Below, piece by piece: positions 12,996 to 22,222 of a stretch of DNA of 64,000 bases (positions are counted from its first letter, which is position 1; every line of letters begins with the position of its first letter). Position numbers and translations under genes: made by a program. Source of the DNA: Candidatus Enterococcus testudinis (GTDB lineage: Bacteria; Bacillota; Bacilli; Lactobacillales; Enterococcaceae); contig NZ_NGKU01000001.1 in NCBI RefSeq assembly GCF_002140915.1, forward strand, positions 1,103,645-1,167,644, in the 5' to 3' direction. The notes beneath the pieces are model-generated. The model was not told the origin of the DNA. It was given only the letters and a program-made list of their open reading frames with translations, and did no database searches.

Positions 12996-13968
12996 ATTCA
13001 CTCGAACGGTTGCCACGTTGCCGGTTGGAATGATTGCTACAACGCTTGGCCTATGCACATTATCAAACGCCTATAATTTTTTCGAGTTAGCGGCGATCCG
13101 TTACTTGATGATGAGTTTTGGCTGTCTCGTGTGGATTCTAGCCGCAATCAAAATCCTGATTTGTCGGGACGTTTTTCTCAAGGAATATAAACAAGTTGTT
13201 CCAGCTAGTTTGTATGCGACATTTGCAATGTTGACAGCTGTCTTAAGTAGTTTCATCTTTCCTTATTCATTTTATGCAGGTACATTTTTTTGGTACTTAG
13301 CGGTAACGATGCACATCATCCACATTGGGTTATTTAGTTATCGAAATGTAGTCAAACATTTCGATAAGGCCTCTTTTTTGCCCACATGGTTTGTCACTTA
13401 TGTGGGCTTGCTGGTTCCTGTCGTTGTCGGTGGACCAATCGGTCATCCGCTTCTTCAAAAAATCATTGTCGGATACGGATTTATCGCAACCTTGACCTTG
13501 GTTCCGTTGATGCTCGTGCAAAAGATCCCATCTAAAATGAATGTGACAAGGATGATTTTTTTAGCACCCTTAAGCTTATGTATCGTCGGCTATTTGAATG
13601 TTATTGAACAGCCCAATCTGTTTGTCTTACTTTTCTTGCTATCATGTCTGACGGTTGCACTGATCATGTTAACAAGCAGAATACCTTCATTTTTAGCACG
13701 GCCGTTTGATCCAACCTTTGCTTCCATGACGTTCCCTCTTGGCATTTGCACAGTTGCTCTTTATCGGGGCGCACAATTCTTATCTGGAAATGGCTTCGAT
13801 TTTAGTGCAAGTATCCTATATCATATTTTTTCTTTGGTGCTATTTTTTGCTACGGGTGTTTTACTGTTCGTTGGCTATCGATTCACAGCCGCCTTTATAA
13901 AAGAAGCTTTGTCTAATTTTACCCCAGTGTCTATTTTTGACAACCAAAGAAATGAGGAAGCTGAATGA
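12988..13968 (+). CDS. TDT-family permease (TehA/SLAC1-like)
   Basis: Integral membrane protein of 326 residues with about ten hydrophobic segments, opening with TLPVGMIATTLGLCTL, typical of the tellurite-resistance/dicarboxylate transporter family (TehA, SSU1 sulfite pump, Mae1, SLAC1 anion channel). These proteins pass small anions. It lies inside the molybdoenzyme operon, overlapping both the flavoprotein and modA, so it most likely moves the substrate or product anion of the molybdoenzyme. Nitrite or nitrate would be consistent but is not established for this family. Confidence 0.78.
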   Translation: MNKFTRTVATLPVGMIATTLGLCTLSNAYNFFELAAIRYLMMSFGCLVWILAAIKILICRDVFLKEYKQVVPASLYATFAMLTAVLSSFIFPYSFYAGTFFWYLAVTMHIIHIGLFSYRNVVKHFDKASFLPTWFVTYVGLLVPVVVGGPIGHPLLQKIIVGYGFIATLTLVPLMLVQKIPSKMNVTRMIFLAPLSLCIVGYLNVIEQPNLFVLLFLLSCLTVALIMLTSRIPSFLARPFDPTFASMTFPLGICTVALYRGAQFLSGNGFDFSASILYHIFSLVLFFATGVLLFVGYRFTAAFIKEALSNFTPVSIFDNQRNEEAE

Positions 13969-14771
13969 ACCGGAGATTTCATCCTGTTCAGTTGATCGTG
14001 ATTTTATTTTTCACAAGTATCGCTTTTTTTATCACTATACGTGATAGAGAGAAAGTGACGTATAGCGCTCATTTTTCAGCTGCTGCCAGTTTGAAAGAAG
14101 TTATGGACGAAATGGTGATTGCCTTTGAAAGGGTGCACCCATCTTATTTGGTAACTGTTGATTATGGCGGTTCCGGGGCGATTCGGGAGAAAGTACTGTC
14201 AGGTGCCCCCATTGATGGCATTTTCTTAGCTAGCCAAGAGGATATCCAAAAATTAGATGCTGGAAAAGTACTTGAGAATCAACAAGTTTTATTACAAAAC
14301 CGACTAGTTGCAGTTACAGCTGAAAACAACCTAAATACATCTTATCAATCATTAACACAATTGCTGTCAGAAGCAACCTATATTGCCATTGGCGAACCGA
14401 ATACAGTTCCTGCCGGAAGCTATGCAATGGAAGCTTTGACACAGCTGGTTGCGCTTGAAACGATTGAGGAAAAATTTGTATTTGGCAGTGACGTGCGACA
14501 AGTGTTGTCGTATGTCGAATCAGTCGATTCAGTCATCGGGTTTGTCTACCAAACGGACGTAGTAGTTTCAAGCAATATAGGTATCGTGGCGGTTATCGAT
14601 TCGAGTACACATGCACCGATTCTTTATTCAAGTGGTTTGGTTCGGACTGATGCAAAAAATCCAGTAGCGGTTGCTTTCAATGAATTCTTGGCTAGTGACA
14701 GCGCAAATGATATCTATCGAAAGTATGGGTTTGAGTTATACGAAGGTGAAACCCGCAGCGAGGGGAGGTGA
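13965..14771 (+). CDS. modA: Molybdate ABC transporter substrate-binding protein
   Basis: Periplasmic-binding-protein fold of 268 residues: the AASLKEVMDE motif and the GGSGAIREKVLSGAPIDG region match ModA. The N-terminus has one hydrophobic segment (about residues 10-24) but no Cys after it, so there is no lipobox; the protein seems held by an uncleaved anchor or released, unusual for a Gram-positive binding protein. It overlaps the TDT gene by four bases, placing molybdate import in the same operon as the enzyme that needs it. Tungstate is a possible alternative ligand. Confidence 0.9.
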   Translation: MNRRFHPVQLIVILFFTSIAFFITIRDREKVTYSAHFSAAASLKEVMDEMVIAFERVHPSYLVTVDYGGSGAIREKVLSGAPIDGIFLASQEDIQKLDAGKVLENQQVLLQNRLVAVTAENNLNTSYQSLTQLLSEATYIAIGEPNTVPAGSYAMEALTQLVALETIEEKFVFGSDVRQVLSYVESVDSVIGFVYQTDVVVSSNIGIVAVIDSSTHAPILYSSGLVRTDAKNPVAVAFNEFLASDSANDIYRKYGFELYEGETRSEGR

Positions 14772-14774
14772 AGC

Positions 14775-15428
14775 ATGAATACAGCAATCATTCATTCTGT
14801 TTTGATCTCACTTGGCTCCTTAGTTGTGGGTTTAGCCATTGTATTGCCAGTAGCTTATTTCAATGCCTATCATGATTATCGCGGGAAAATCATGTTTGAA
14901 ACACTCATTTTACTGCCGCTTGTTTTGCCACCAACGATTATTGGTTATGGGTTGTTGCGCTTTTTTGGACGGAATGGTTTAGGGGGGGCGTTGCTGGCGC
15001 ATATTGATGTGAATCTTGTCTTTACACTGACGGGGGCAATCATCAGTGTGACGATTGTTATCCTGCCAATTTTATATCAAGGAATCAAAGCTGCTTATTT
15101 GAGTGTGCCGAAAGAGTTGATTGACGCTGCGAAAATCCTTTCCGCAAATCAAAGGGAACGATTGTTGTATATCATCATTCCTCATTCGTGGCCGAGTATC
15201 TTAGCAAGCAGTTTGCTGGCTATTTGCAGAGGCTTAGGCGAATTTGGTGCCAGTTTAATGATGGCCGGGTATATAGAAGGGAAGACAGATACGATCGCAA
15301 CGGCTATGTATTTTGCTGTATTGCAAGGAGATGATCAAAAAGCGGTCACACTGAGTTTGGTTAGTCTGTTGATTGGTTTTTTGTCGTTAGGAATGATTCA
15401 ATTATTAAATAAAAGGGGAAATCCGTGA
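14775..15428 (+). CDS. modB: Molybdate ABC transporter permease
   Basis: Membrane permease of 217 residues with about five to six helices and the cytoplasmic EAA-like loop AKILSANQRERLLYIIIPHS plus the RGLGEFGAS motif typical of ModB. It is preceded by GAGGGGAGGTGAAGC and follows modA by three bases; its end overlaps modC. Confidence 0.94.
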   Translation: MNTAIIHSVLISLGSLVVGLAIVLPVAYFNAYHDYRGKIMFETLILLPLVLPPTIIGYGLLRFFGRNGLGGALLAHIDVNLVFTLTGAIISVTIVILPILYQGIKAAYLSVPKELIDAAKILSANQRERLLYIIIPHSWPSILASSLLAICRGLGEFGASLMMAGYIEGKTDTIATAMYFAVLQGDDQKAVTLSLVSLLIGFLSLGMIQLLNKRGNP

Positions 15429-16060
15429 CATTACATGTAAATATTGAAAAAAAACTCTTTCACAAACAGCTGCGATTCGACCATGGATTTACACATCTGA
15501 TTACAGGCATTCAAGGTGTTAGCGGGGCAGGAAAGACGACGATCCTCAAAGTGATTGCTGGGTTGACACAATGTGATGCAGGTGCCATTTATTTCAACGA
15601 AACAGTATGGCTAGACACAAAGTGCTGCTATCATTATCCAACACAAAAACGCAATGTTTGGTTTGTCATGCAGCAGACTGCCCTTTTTCCAAAGATGAGC
15701 GTAGAAGAAAATATTTTGTTTAGTCAAAACATGCAGTGGTCGAAAAAACGCTCACCGCAAGTTCCACCAAAACAGTTGTCTTTTTTCTTAGACGCACTTG
15801 AGATAGCTGAATATGCCAATGAATCTGTCGAACGCCTTTCTGGAGGACAGCAACAACGTGTGGCATTGGCTCGAGCCTTGATGAGTCAACCAGAGTTATT
15901 GTTGCTTGATGAACCTTTTAACGGGTTAGATGATGTGACCCACACAAAGGTAATGTTTTTTTTGAAACAGTTCATTGAAGCGCAAAGAATTCAAACGATA
16001 CTGGTAAGTCACAGTAAAGCGGAGTTATCGTTTATGACCAATGAGATTGTGCAAATATGA
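15425..16060 (+). CDS. modC: Molybdate ABC transporter ATPase, lacking the TOBE domain
   Basis: ATP-binding subunit with Walker A GVSGAGKTT (residues 31-39), signature LSGGQQQRVA and Walker B LLLLDEP. At 211 residues it ends right after the switch histidine region (LVSHSKAELSF); the usual C-terminal molybdate-binding TOBE/Mop domain of ModC (about 350 residues) is absent, so feedback trans-inhibition by molybdate is probably missing. It starts with GTG overlapping modB by four bases and converges on mobA. Confidence 0.9.
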   Translation: MTLHVNIEKKLFHKQLRFDHGFTHLITGIQGVSGAGKTTILKVIAGLTQCDAGAIYFNETVWLDTKCCYHYPTQKRNVWFVMQQTALFPKMSVEENILFSQNMQWSKKRSPQVPPKQLSFFLDALEIAEYANESVERLSGGQQQRVALARALMSQPELLLLDEPFNGLDDVTHTKVMFFLKQFIEAQRIQTILVSHSKAELSFMTNEIVQI

Positions 16061-16075
16061 CGTGTCTGTCAAATT

Positions 16076-16633
16076 CTAACTGATAGGGTAATTGCTTGTA
16101 GTTAATTCAGAATTTGCAAGCACTACAGGGTGGATATCCATTTGTTCAAAGAAATCTTGAACCCGTAATTGGTCTGAAAAAAGTGCATGTCTAAGATGAC
16201 CAAGCATACGTTTATCCACCAAAAGGTGCGCAATCAAATAATGTTGTCTGCCATCAGTATCTTGTGCATAGACATTTGGATGTGCACAGAGTGTCAATAA
16301 ACTGTCCGCTTGTAAAAAAGGATAGTCAACAGCTGTGATCAATAACCGATCATCGGGATGATTTTTTGCAACTGTATAGATACCGCTTAATGGGCCTTTA
16401 CCAGAGATTTCTGCTAAATCAAGCAAAATATGTACCTTGTCTTCTGGGAAGAGCTGACGCAATGCCTCGGCATTCTGCTGATTTGCTGACACATAGACCT
16501 TATCAGCAAGGGCAAGCTGCCTGTGAACAGCAATCTCCACCCATTTCATCATGAAACGTTGGTCATCAAAGAGTGCTTTGTCTTGCATGAAACGTCTGGA
16601 AGAACCACCAGCTAAAATAATACCAATCAACAT
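16076..16633 (-). CDS. mobA: Molybdenum cofactor guanylyltransferase
   Basis: Nucleotidyltransferase of 185 residues that attaches GMP to molybdopterin, giving the MGD form expected for the bis-MGD enzyme at 9224. The GTP-binding signature LAGGSSRRFMQDKALF is at residues 7-22; other conserved parts are GPLSGIY and TAVDYPFL. The ATG at 16633 is chosen over a TTG three codons upstream because TAGGAG lies nine bases before it. It sits alone on the minus strand between modC and moeA. Confidence 0.9.
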   Translation of the reverse strand: MLIGIILAGGSSRRFMQDKALFDDQRFMMKWVEIAVHRQLALADKVYVSANQQNAEALRQLFPEDKVHILLDLAEISGKGPLSGIYTVAKNHPDDRLLITAVDYPFLQADSLLTLCAHPNVYAQDTDGRQHYLIAHLLVDKRMLGHLRHALFSDQLRVQDFFEQMDIHPVVLANSELTTSNYPIS

Positions 16634-16687
16634 AGTAAACAACTCCTAACAGGAATAATCAAAATTAATGAGGAGAAAAAATATAAA

Positions 16688-17896
16688 GTGAGTGAATATA
16701 TGGATAAACAGCGAGAAGTAATTTACTTGCATGAAGCACAAGCGAGATTAAATCAACTATCATTTGAACCAAAGACAGTATCTGTCAGTTTACATGATGC
16801 CTTAAATGAAACTTTGGCTAAGAATATCAGCGCGCCTTTTCCGTTACCGAATTTTCGTCGCGCAGAATACGATGGCTATGGTATATCAGATGTAACTGAT
16901 TTAGATTCCTCTGCACAATATGAAATAGTGGGAGAAATCGGGGCAGGTGATCGATTTACAAGGGACATTGGATTGAACGAGACGGTCAAACTGATGACCG
17001 GCTGCCGGGTACCCGATGAGATTGTAAAAGTGATACCCATAGAAAAAGTAACTGTCTATGAGGATAAAAGGATTCAAGTGAACGAAAATGAAACAAAAGC
17101 GAATATCACCGAAATAGGCTATGAAGTCGAGCAAGGACAAGTCATTTTAAAAGCTGGAACGCAATTAACGGCGGCAAAGCTCAGTTTGGCAGCCGCCTTC
17201 GGTATCAAGAGAATCAAGGTGTATCAAAAAATCAGCGTGGGTATTCTCACAACAGGATCAGAACTCATAGACATTAAATCAACCACAAAAGAGGGGACCA
17301 CTTTCGATAGCAATCAAATACTCTTAACACTCCTTGTGGAAGAAAGCGGTGGCCAGGTTGTGCTGTGTGATACCGTTTCTGATGATCTGGACGAAATCGA
17401 CAGACGAATAGTTGAAATGAGTCATCAATGTGATTTGATTTTAACAAGTGGCGGTGTTTCGGTAGGCGATTACGATTATATTGCAGCCATTGCGCAACGA
17501 GAGAAGCTGTTATTCAATAAGATTGCTATGCGCCCAGGCAGTTGCACGACAGCTTTTTGTTATAAGCATGTACCTGTGATCGGTCTTTCTGGGAATCCTG
17601 GCGCATGTTTTACAGGCTTTTATTTTTTGGCTGAGCCGATGATCCAAAAATTCAGAAAACAAGCAAGCAGATTGGTATACAAAAAAATGACATTGGCACA
17701 GTCGATTCCGCAAAAAAACACATTCGAACGTTATCTTCGTGCGACGCATAGTTATGGACGGGTTCAGCCACTAGCAAAGAATCAATCAAGTGCCTTGCAG
17801 GCTTCAGCTGAAACGACGTGCTTTATAAAAATTCCCGCCAATACACACTGCACCAAAGAAATGGAGGTGGACGTATGGTTGTTGCCTTGCAGATAA
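16688..17896 (+). CDS. moeA: Molybdopterin molybdenumtransferase
   Basis: MoeA-type enzyme of 402 residues that inserts molybdate into adenylylated molybdopterin. Motifs: [11 protein letters not shown] near residue 57, [22 protein letters not shown] and the [13 protein letters not shown] region. The GTG start lies 12 bases after AGGAG, slightly long; an ATG at 16700 is an alternative. Its last 22 bases overlap the mobB-moaC start. Confidence 0.92.
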   Translation: MSEYMDKQREVIYLHEAQARLNQLSFEPKTVSVSLHDALNETLAKNISAPFPLPNFRRAEYDGYGISDVTDLDSSAQYEIVGEIGAGDRFTRDIGLNETVKLMTGCRVPDEIVKVIPIEKVTVYEDKRIQVNENETKANITEIGYEVEQGQVILKAGTQLTAAKLSLAAAFGIKRIKVYQKISVGILTTGSELIDIKSTTKEGTTFDSNQILLTLLVEESGGQVVLCDTVSDDLDEIDRRIVEMSHQCDLILTSGGVSVGDYDYIAAIAQREKLLFNKIAMRPGSCTTAFCYKHVPVIGLSGNPGACFTGFYFLAEPMIQKFRKQASRLVYKKMTLAQSIPQKNTFERYLRATHSYGRVQPLAKNQSSALQASAETTCFIKIPANTHCTKEMEVDVWLLPCR

Positions 17897-18888
17897 TCGG
17901 ACATAAAAATAGTGGCAAAACCACGACCATGTGCCATTTTATCGAAAAAGCCCAAATGCTTGATCTAAATGTCACAGCCTGTAAGAGTACACATCATCAG
18001 GCAACAATGGATTTTGAAGGAACTGACTCCTATCGTTTTGCGGAAGCTGGTGCGCACCAAGTCTTTTTACAAAATCCAACCCATGTTTTTTTTCAAGGAC
18101 CAATCTCAGGCAGCGGAAATACAATAGCAAGCAAAGAAGTATGTGGACTAGCAGATGGCAATTTTCGGCTATCAGCTTTTGAAAGATATATTGCACCTGA
18201 TGCAGATATATTGTTACTAGAAGGCTACAAAGATGCAGGGCTGCCCAAGTTGATCTTGTTAAAACCCGGAGAGAACAAGGATCATTTTTCTTGCTCGGGT
18301 CAGATCATTTATGCCTCAGTATACGCAGATGTTGTGAAAGAAAGAAACATCGTTGATTTGAGTGATAAACAAAAAGCCCAAACGTGGTTTTCAGCATGGC
18401 TAAGTGAGAATATCAACGAAGAAGATTCTCTCACGCATTTCAATGCGCAGCAACGAGCCAAGATGGTCGATGTCTCAATGAAAAAGGCCACATCACGCGT
18501 AGCCGTTGCTTCATGCCGATTAACTATGAAAACAGAAACAATTGAACGCATCAGAAACAATCAAATCAAAAAAGGCGATGTTTTAGCCGTTGCCCAAGTT
18601 GCTGGGATCATGGGGGCCAAACAAACCAGTACATTGATTCCAATGTGTCATCTGATTGCGTTAAAGAGTGTGGATATCCATTTTGAATTTAACGACAATA
18701 CCTCAATTACCATTATCAGCACCACTAAAGCAATTGATCAAACCGGTGTAGAAATGGAAGCTTTGGTTGCTTGTCAAATTGCAGCGTTGACGATCTATGA
18801 TATGTGCAAAGCAATTGATCCAAGTATCGAAATCACTGCGTGTCACTTGCTGGCCAAATGTGGCGGCAAAATGAATTATCATAAATAG
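17875..18888 (+). CDS. MobB-MoaC fusion protein
   Basis: A 337-residue protein joining two Moco enzymes. Residues 1-180 are MobB: P-loop GHKNSGKTT at 9-17 and EGYKD at 116-120. Residues about 195-337 are MoaC, the cyclic pyranopterin monophosphate synthase: [21 protein letters not shown] (Leu where Pro is usual after the His), [18 protein letters not shown] and LLAKCGGK. The ATG at 17875 follows GGAGGTGG and excludes an upstream extension. The frame is open across the junction, so this is a true fusion rather than two overlapping genes. Confidence 0.9.
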   Translation: MVVALQIIGHKNSGKTTTMCHFIEKAQMLDLNVTACKSTHHQATMDFEGTDSYRFAEAGAHQVFLQNPTHVFFQGPISGSGNTIASKEVCGLADGNFRLSAFERYIAPDADILLLEGYKDAGLPKLILLKPGENKDHFSCSGQIIYASVYADVVKERNIVDLSDKQKAQTWFSAWLSENINEEDSLTHFNAQQRAKMVDVSMKKATSRVAVASCRLTMKTETIERIRNNQIKKGDVLAVAQVAGIMGAKQTSTLIPMCHLIALKSVDIHFEFNDNTSITIISTTKAIDQTGVEMEALVACQIAALTIYDMCKAIDPSIEITACHLLAKCGGKMNYHK

Positions 18889-18919
18889 CTGATTGAAAGG
18901 ATGAAGAGGACAAAAAACA

Positions 18920-19396
18920 TTATGTATATTTTTTGCACTCTTTCATTAAGTGGTCGATTTCTGGCAGAATCAATGTTTCAACGGCCAAATGACAAGCATT
19001 GACGGACCCGGGAAGGATAAATAGCAACTGCTGATGTTCGTTGATGCCGGCCAATGCTCTCGAGGCCATAGCATGTGCACCGATTTCTTGATAACTGAGC
19101 CATCTGAATAGTTCGCCAAAACCGGGCATCTCTTTTATGAGAAACGATTGAAGTGCTTCTATCGTTACATCCCTTGGAGCGATGCCCGTTCCGCCATTCG
19201 TTATAATCAAGTCGCATCCAGTCGTGCATAATTGCTGATAGCTAGCTTGAATAGCTGAGACATCATCCTTCACAATGTGTTTAGACAGGACTGTCTGACG
19301 ATGGGCATGCGCAAGCTGCATGATTCTGTTGCCTGATAAGTCAGTCTCCTCTGTGCGGGTATCACTGATTGTTAAAATGGTTATATTGGCAGTCAA
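18920..19396 (-). CDS. moaB: Molybdopterin adenylyltransferase (MoaB/Mog)
   Basis: MoaB/Mog-fold protein of 158 residues that adenylylates molybdopterin before metal insertion by MoeA. Motifs: LTISDTRTEETDLSG near the N-terminus, TNGGTGIAPRDVT at about 86-98 and LPGS near 129. The TTG start has GGAAGG eight bases upstream. It overlaps the end of the preceding moeB gene by 35 bases and converges on mobB-moaC. Confidence 0.92.
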   Translation of the reverse strand: MTANITILTISDTRTEETDLSGNRIMQLAHAHRQTVLSKHIVKDDVSAIQASYQQLCTTGCDLIITNGGTGIAPRDVTIEALQSFLIKEMPGFGELFRWLSYQEIGAHAMASRALAGINEHQQLLFILPGSVNACHLAVETLILPEIDHLMKECKKYT

Positions 19397-20405
19397 TGTG
19401 TTTCCTTCCTTTCTGTAAAGACTGAAAAAACTGAGGGAAAGCGTCTTTATCTGGTTTTTCCTTCAATCCATAAATCAGCATGGTGCCATTCTTAAATAAT
19501 GTCAGTTGGATCGTGTCCCAAATCAGCAACACACCCATTGGATGTTGGATGATTTTTCCTTGGTGATTTTTGCAATCAGCTATAAGTATAGGCGCCATTG
19601 ATACTGGGTACTTTCCTTGATAGACATCTGTTCCGCATACTTTCTTTAATTCTGATAGTTGAGTGCTCGTCGCTGTTGAGGACGAGCAGTATGGACACTC
19701 TTTGTTTTTGGATACATGAAAAGATTGGAACGAGCAATCCCAAATATCGACAAAATAAAAGGTTTCCCAAGATATTGAAGGGTCCCCAATGAGTATTTTG
19801 TATGCCAATGAGATTTGCAGGCTGGTGACCAATGGAATCAATGGGGTGAGGATACCTTGAATATCACACGCCTTCTCTCCTAAGATATCCGCATTCGGAA
19901 ATAGGCAATGGAGACATGGTTTTTTTCGAGGAACAATGGCCATTAATTGTCCAACTGTTTGACTGCAAGCAGCAAAGATGAAAGGGATATTCTGCTGATA
20001 AGCATAGCTATTGATCACCTCTCTAGTGGCAAAATTGTCTGTACAATCAAGAATCAAGTCGAGTGAATCCAATGAACGAAAAATAGTTTGTTCAAAATGT
20101 TCAGCATAAGCGATGATCTCCACAGTAGGATCGATACGGCTCAATTGTTTTTTTGCGGCAATCACTTTTTTTGTTTTATTTTGGGCATCTTCATGGACAA
20201 AGAGAGCCTGTCGTTGCAAATTACTGACTTCAACATGGTCAAAATCAACTAAAATCAGCTTTTTGATACCACCGCGTACCAATTGTTCAGCGCAATAACT
20301 GCCTAAAGCGCCACACCCTACGAGTAATACTGTGGAGGACATCATTTTCTCTTGGCCGTTTTTACCTATTGCTGGTACGCGTATCTGACGATCAAATCGA
20401 TTCAT
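19362..20405 (-). CDS. moeB: Molybdopterin-synthase adenylyltransferase (MoeB/ThiF family)
   Basis: E1-like enzyme of 347 residues that adenylylates the Gly-Gly end of MoaD. Seen: nucleotide-binding VGCGALGS near residue 29, SNLQRQ, DCTDNF, and two Cys pairs (CLHC and CPYC) expected to hold zinc. After about residue 250 there is a roughly 95-residue C-terminal tail without a rhodanese active-site motif that I do not recognise. The start follows AAGGAGA. Divergent from moaE. Confidence 0.87.
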   Translation of the reverse strand: MNRFDRQIRVPAIGKNGQEKMMSSTVLLVGCGALGSYCAEQLVRGGIKKLILVDFDHVEVSNLQRQALFVHEDAQNKTKKVIAAKKQLSRIDPTVEIIAYAEHFEQTIFRSLDSLDLILDCTDNFATREVINSYAYQQNIPFIFAACSQTVGQLMAIVPRKKPCLHCLFPNADILGEKACDIQGILTPLIPLVTSLQISLAYKILIGDPSISWETFYFVDIWDCSFQSFHVSKNKECPYCSSSTATSTQLSELKKVCGTDVYQGKYPVSMAPILIADCKNHQGKIIQHPMGVLLIWDTIQLTLFKNGTMLIYGLKEKPDKDAFPQFFQSLQKGRKHIDCQYNHFNNQ

Positions 20406-20491
20406 AAAGTCTCTCCTTGCTTATGGAAATATGGTATATTTATCATTATATCATGTCTGTTTACTTAAAAAAGAAGAAAGAGGTGAGTTTT

Positions 20492-20881
20492 TTGATAAAT
20501 GTCTCGCTGCAAGATAAAAAAATCAATACGGATCAGGAAATTCAGCATTTAAAATCACCGTATAAAGGAGCGATTGTCACATTTCATGGGACTGTACGTG
20601 AATGGACAGATGAGGTAAAGACGATCTCCATTACGTATACAGCGTATGAGAAGATGGCCATACGCGAAATGATCAACGTATCAAAGGAAGTGTGGACTGA
20701 GGATACAGCTATCACCGTCATTCATAGAATAGGCACCCTTGATCCGATGGACACAGCTGTGTTTATTGGTGTTGCCGCCCCTCATCGACAAGAAGCATTT
20801 CAAATATGCACCCATATCATTGAAGAATTAAAAGTAAGAGTGCCAATTTGGAAAGAGGAATGCAATGCAACAAAATCATGA
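20492..20881 (+). CDS. moaE: Molybdopterin synthase large subunit
   Basis: MoaE of 129 residues; with MoaD it converts cPMP to molybdopterin. Motifs: GAIVTFHGTVRE, LEYEAYE-type TYTAYEKMA, HRIGTLDPMD, VAAPHRQEAF and the catalytic Lys in PIWKEE. The TTG at 20492, six bases after AGGTG, is preferred; an upstream in-frame ATG at 20417 has no ribosome-binding site and would add a non-homologous leader. Confidence 0.9.
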   Translation: MINVSLQDKKINTDQEIQHLKSPYKGAIVTFHGTVREWTDEVKTISITYTAYEKMAIREMINVSKEVWTEDTAITVIHRIGTLDPMDTAVFIGVAAPHRQEAFQICTHIIEELKVRVPIWKEECNATKS

Positions 20882-20898
20882 AGGAGAAGTCATAAAGC

Positions 20899-21144
20899 AT
20901 GTTAAAGCAAATTATCATACTGGGACCTTTAAAATCAAAAATAAAAGAAGCAGTTCATTGTACATTGCCTGTAGAAGTGAATCAAGAAGCTGTATTGCAG
21001 ACGATGATCGATTTATTTCCAGCATATGAAAGGGATATCGCAAGTTGCAGGGTCGCCATCGATCATCAGTTTATTGATAGCCAAATGAGGTCAATCACCG
21101 ATAAAAGTGAGATTGCGCTTATCCCCCCTGTGAGTGGAGGATGA
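20899..21144 (+). CDS. moaD: Molybdopterin synthase sulfur carrier subunit
   Basis: Ubiquitin-like carrier of 81 residues ending in the required Gly-Gly (PPVSGG), which is adenylylated by MoeB and thiocarboxylated. It overlaps moaA by four bases and follows moaE closely. Confidence 0.93.
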   Translation: MLKQIIILGPLKSKIKEAVHCTLPVEVNQEAVLQTMIDLFPAYERDIASCRVAIDHQFIDSQMRSITDKSEIALIPPVSGG

Positions 21145-22157
21145 CGTCAATGAAGCCTTACCGAATGACGGACATGTATCAACGTACCCATGATTATCTG
21201 CGCCTGTCAGTGACCGATAAGTGTTCTTTGCGCTGCACTTATTGCATGCCTGAGGATGGATTGGCCTTTTTTCCAGATCACTGTCTATTGAGCACACAAG
21301 AAATCATCGCGATGGTCGACAATTTTTGTCAACTTGGCGTTGATAAAGTGCGTTTGACTGGTGGGGAACCATTGATGAGAAAAGACATTCTTGAAATCGT
21401 TGAGGGAATCCATCAACTCTCAGCTGTAAAGGACCTTTCCATGACAACAAACGGATTGGCCTTAAAACGCTTGGCGCAACCTTTAAGAGATGCTGGTCTG
21501 CACCGCTTAAATATCAGTTTAGATACCTTTGATCAAAAGCGCTACCGGATGGTCACGCGTGGAGGTAATTTAAAGCAAGTGTTGGCGGGGATTGAAGCTG
21601 CAATAGCTGCCAACTTTGATGAAATCAAATTGAATGTGGTCGTCATACAAGGACAAAATGACCAAGAGTTGCGTGATTTTTTGTCATACACATTTGAACA
21701 TGATGTGACAGTGAGGTTCATCGAATATATGCCGATTGGGCAGGCCAATCAAAAGAAATGGCAAGACGCCTATAAAGGAGTTGAGCGTGTGTTTGATATC
21801 TGCCATCAAGAAGAGTGGACCTATCGCGCTATCGAGATGAAAGGAAACGGTCCCGCAAAAAACTTTCAAATGGATGGTGCAAAAGGAAGGTTTGGCTTGA
21901 TTCACCCAATCAGCTGTCAATTCTGTGCGGCGTGCAATCGTTTACGTGTGACAGCAGATGGCTACTTAAAAGCATGCTTGTTTTGGGAAGACGAAATCAA
22001 TTTAAGACCTTATCTAACTGACTTTCAACTTTTTGAAAACAAGGTGAAGGAGGCATTGGCTAGGAAACCGGAAAATCATGAGATGGCATTAGATATTGAG
22101 GAAAGCAAGCTATCTGAGAAACCTACTTGGCGACATATGAGCCAAATTGGTGGATAA
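21141..22157 (+). CDS. moaA: GTP 3',8-cyclase (MoaA)
   Basis: Radical SAM enzyme of 338 residues catalysing the first Moco step with MoaC. The SAM cluster ligands are Cys28, Cys32 and Cys35 (CSLRCTYC); the C-terminal cluster is Cys262, Cys265 and Cys279 in CAACNRLRVTADGYLKAC, with an extra Cys259. The C-terminal Gly-Gly tail needed for activity is present (SQIGG). Translationally coupled to moaD. Confidence 0.96.
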   Translation: MTSMKPYRMTDMYQRTHDYLRLSVTDKCSLRCTYCMPEDGLAFFPDHCLLSTQEIIAMVDNFCQLGVDKVRLTGGEPLMRKDILEIVEGIHQLSAVKDLSMTTNGLALKRLAQPLRDAGLHRLNISLDTFDQKRYRMVTRGGNLKQVLAGIEAAIAANFDEIKLNVVVIQGQNDQELRDFLSYTFEHDVTVRFIEYMPIGQANQKKWQDAYKGVERVFDICHQEEWTYRAIEMKGNGPAKNFQMDGAKGRFGLIHPISCQFCAACNRLRVTADGYLKACLFWEDEINLRPYLTDFQLFENKVKEALARKPENHEMALDIEESKLSEKPTWRHMSQIGG

Positions 22158-22182
22158 AAACAAATATCAAGGTACAAAAAAG

Positions 22183-22212
22183 ACTGTATTTCAAGTGAAA
22201 TACAGCTTTTTT
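22183..22212. terminator. Bidirectional terminator between moaA and ilvD
   Basis: CTGTATTTC and GAAATACAG arms with an A tract before and a T tract after, serving both convergent genes. Confidence 0.88.
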
Positions 22213-22222
22213 GTGTGAGGAT

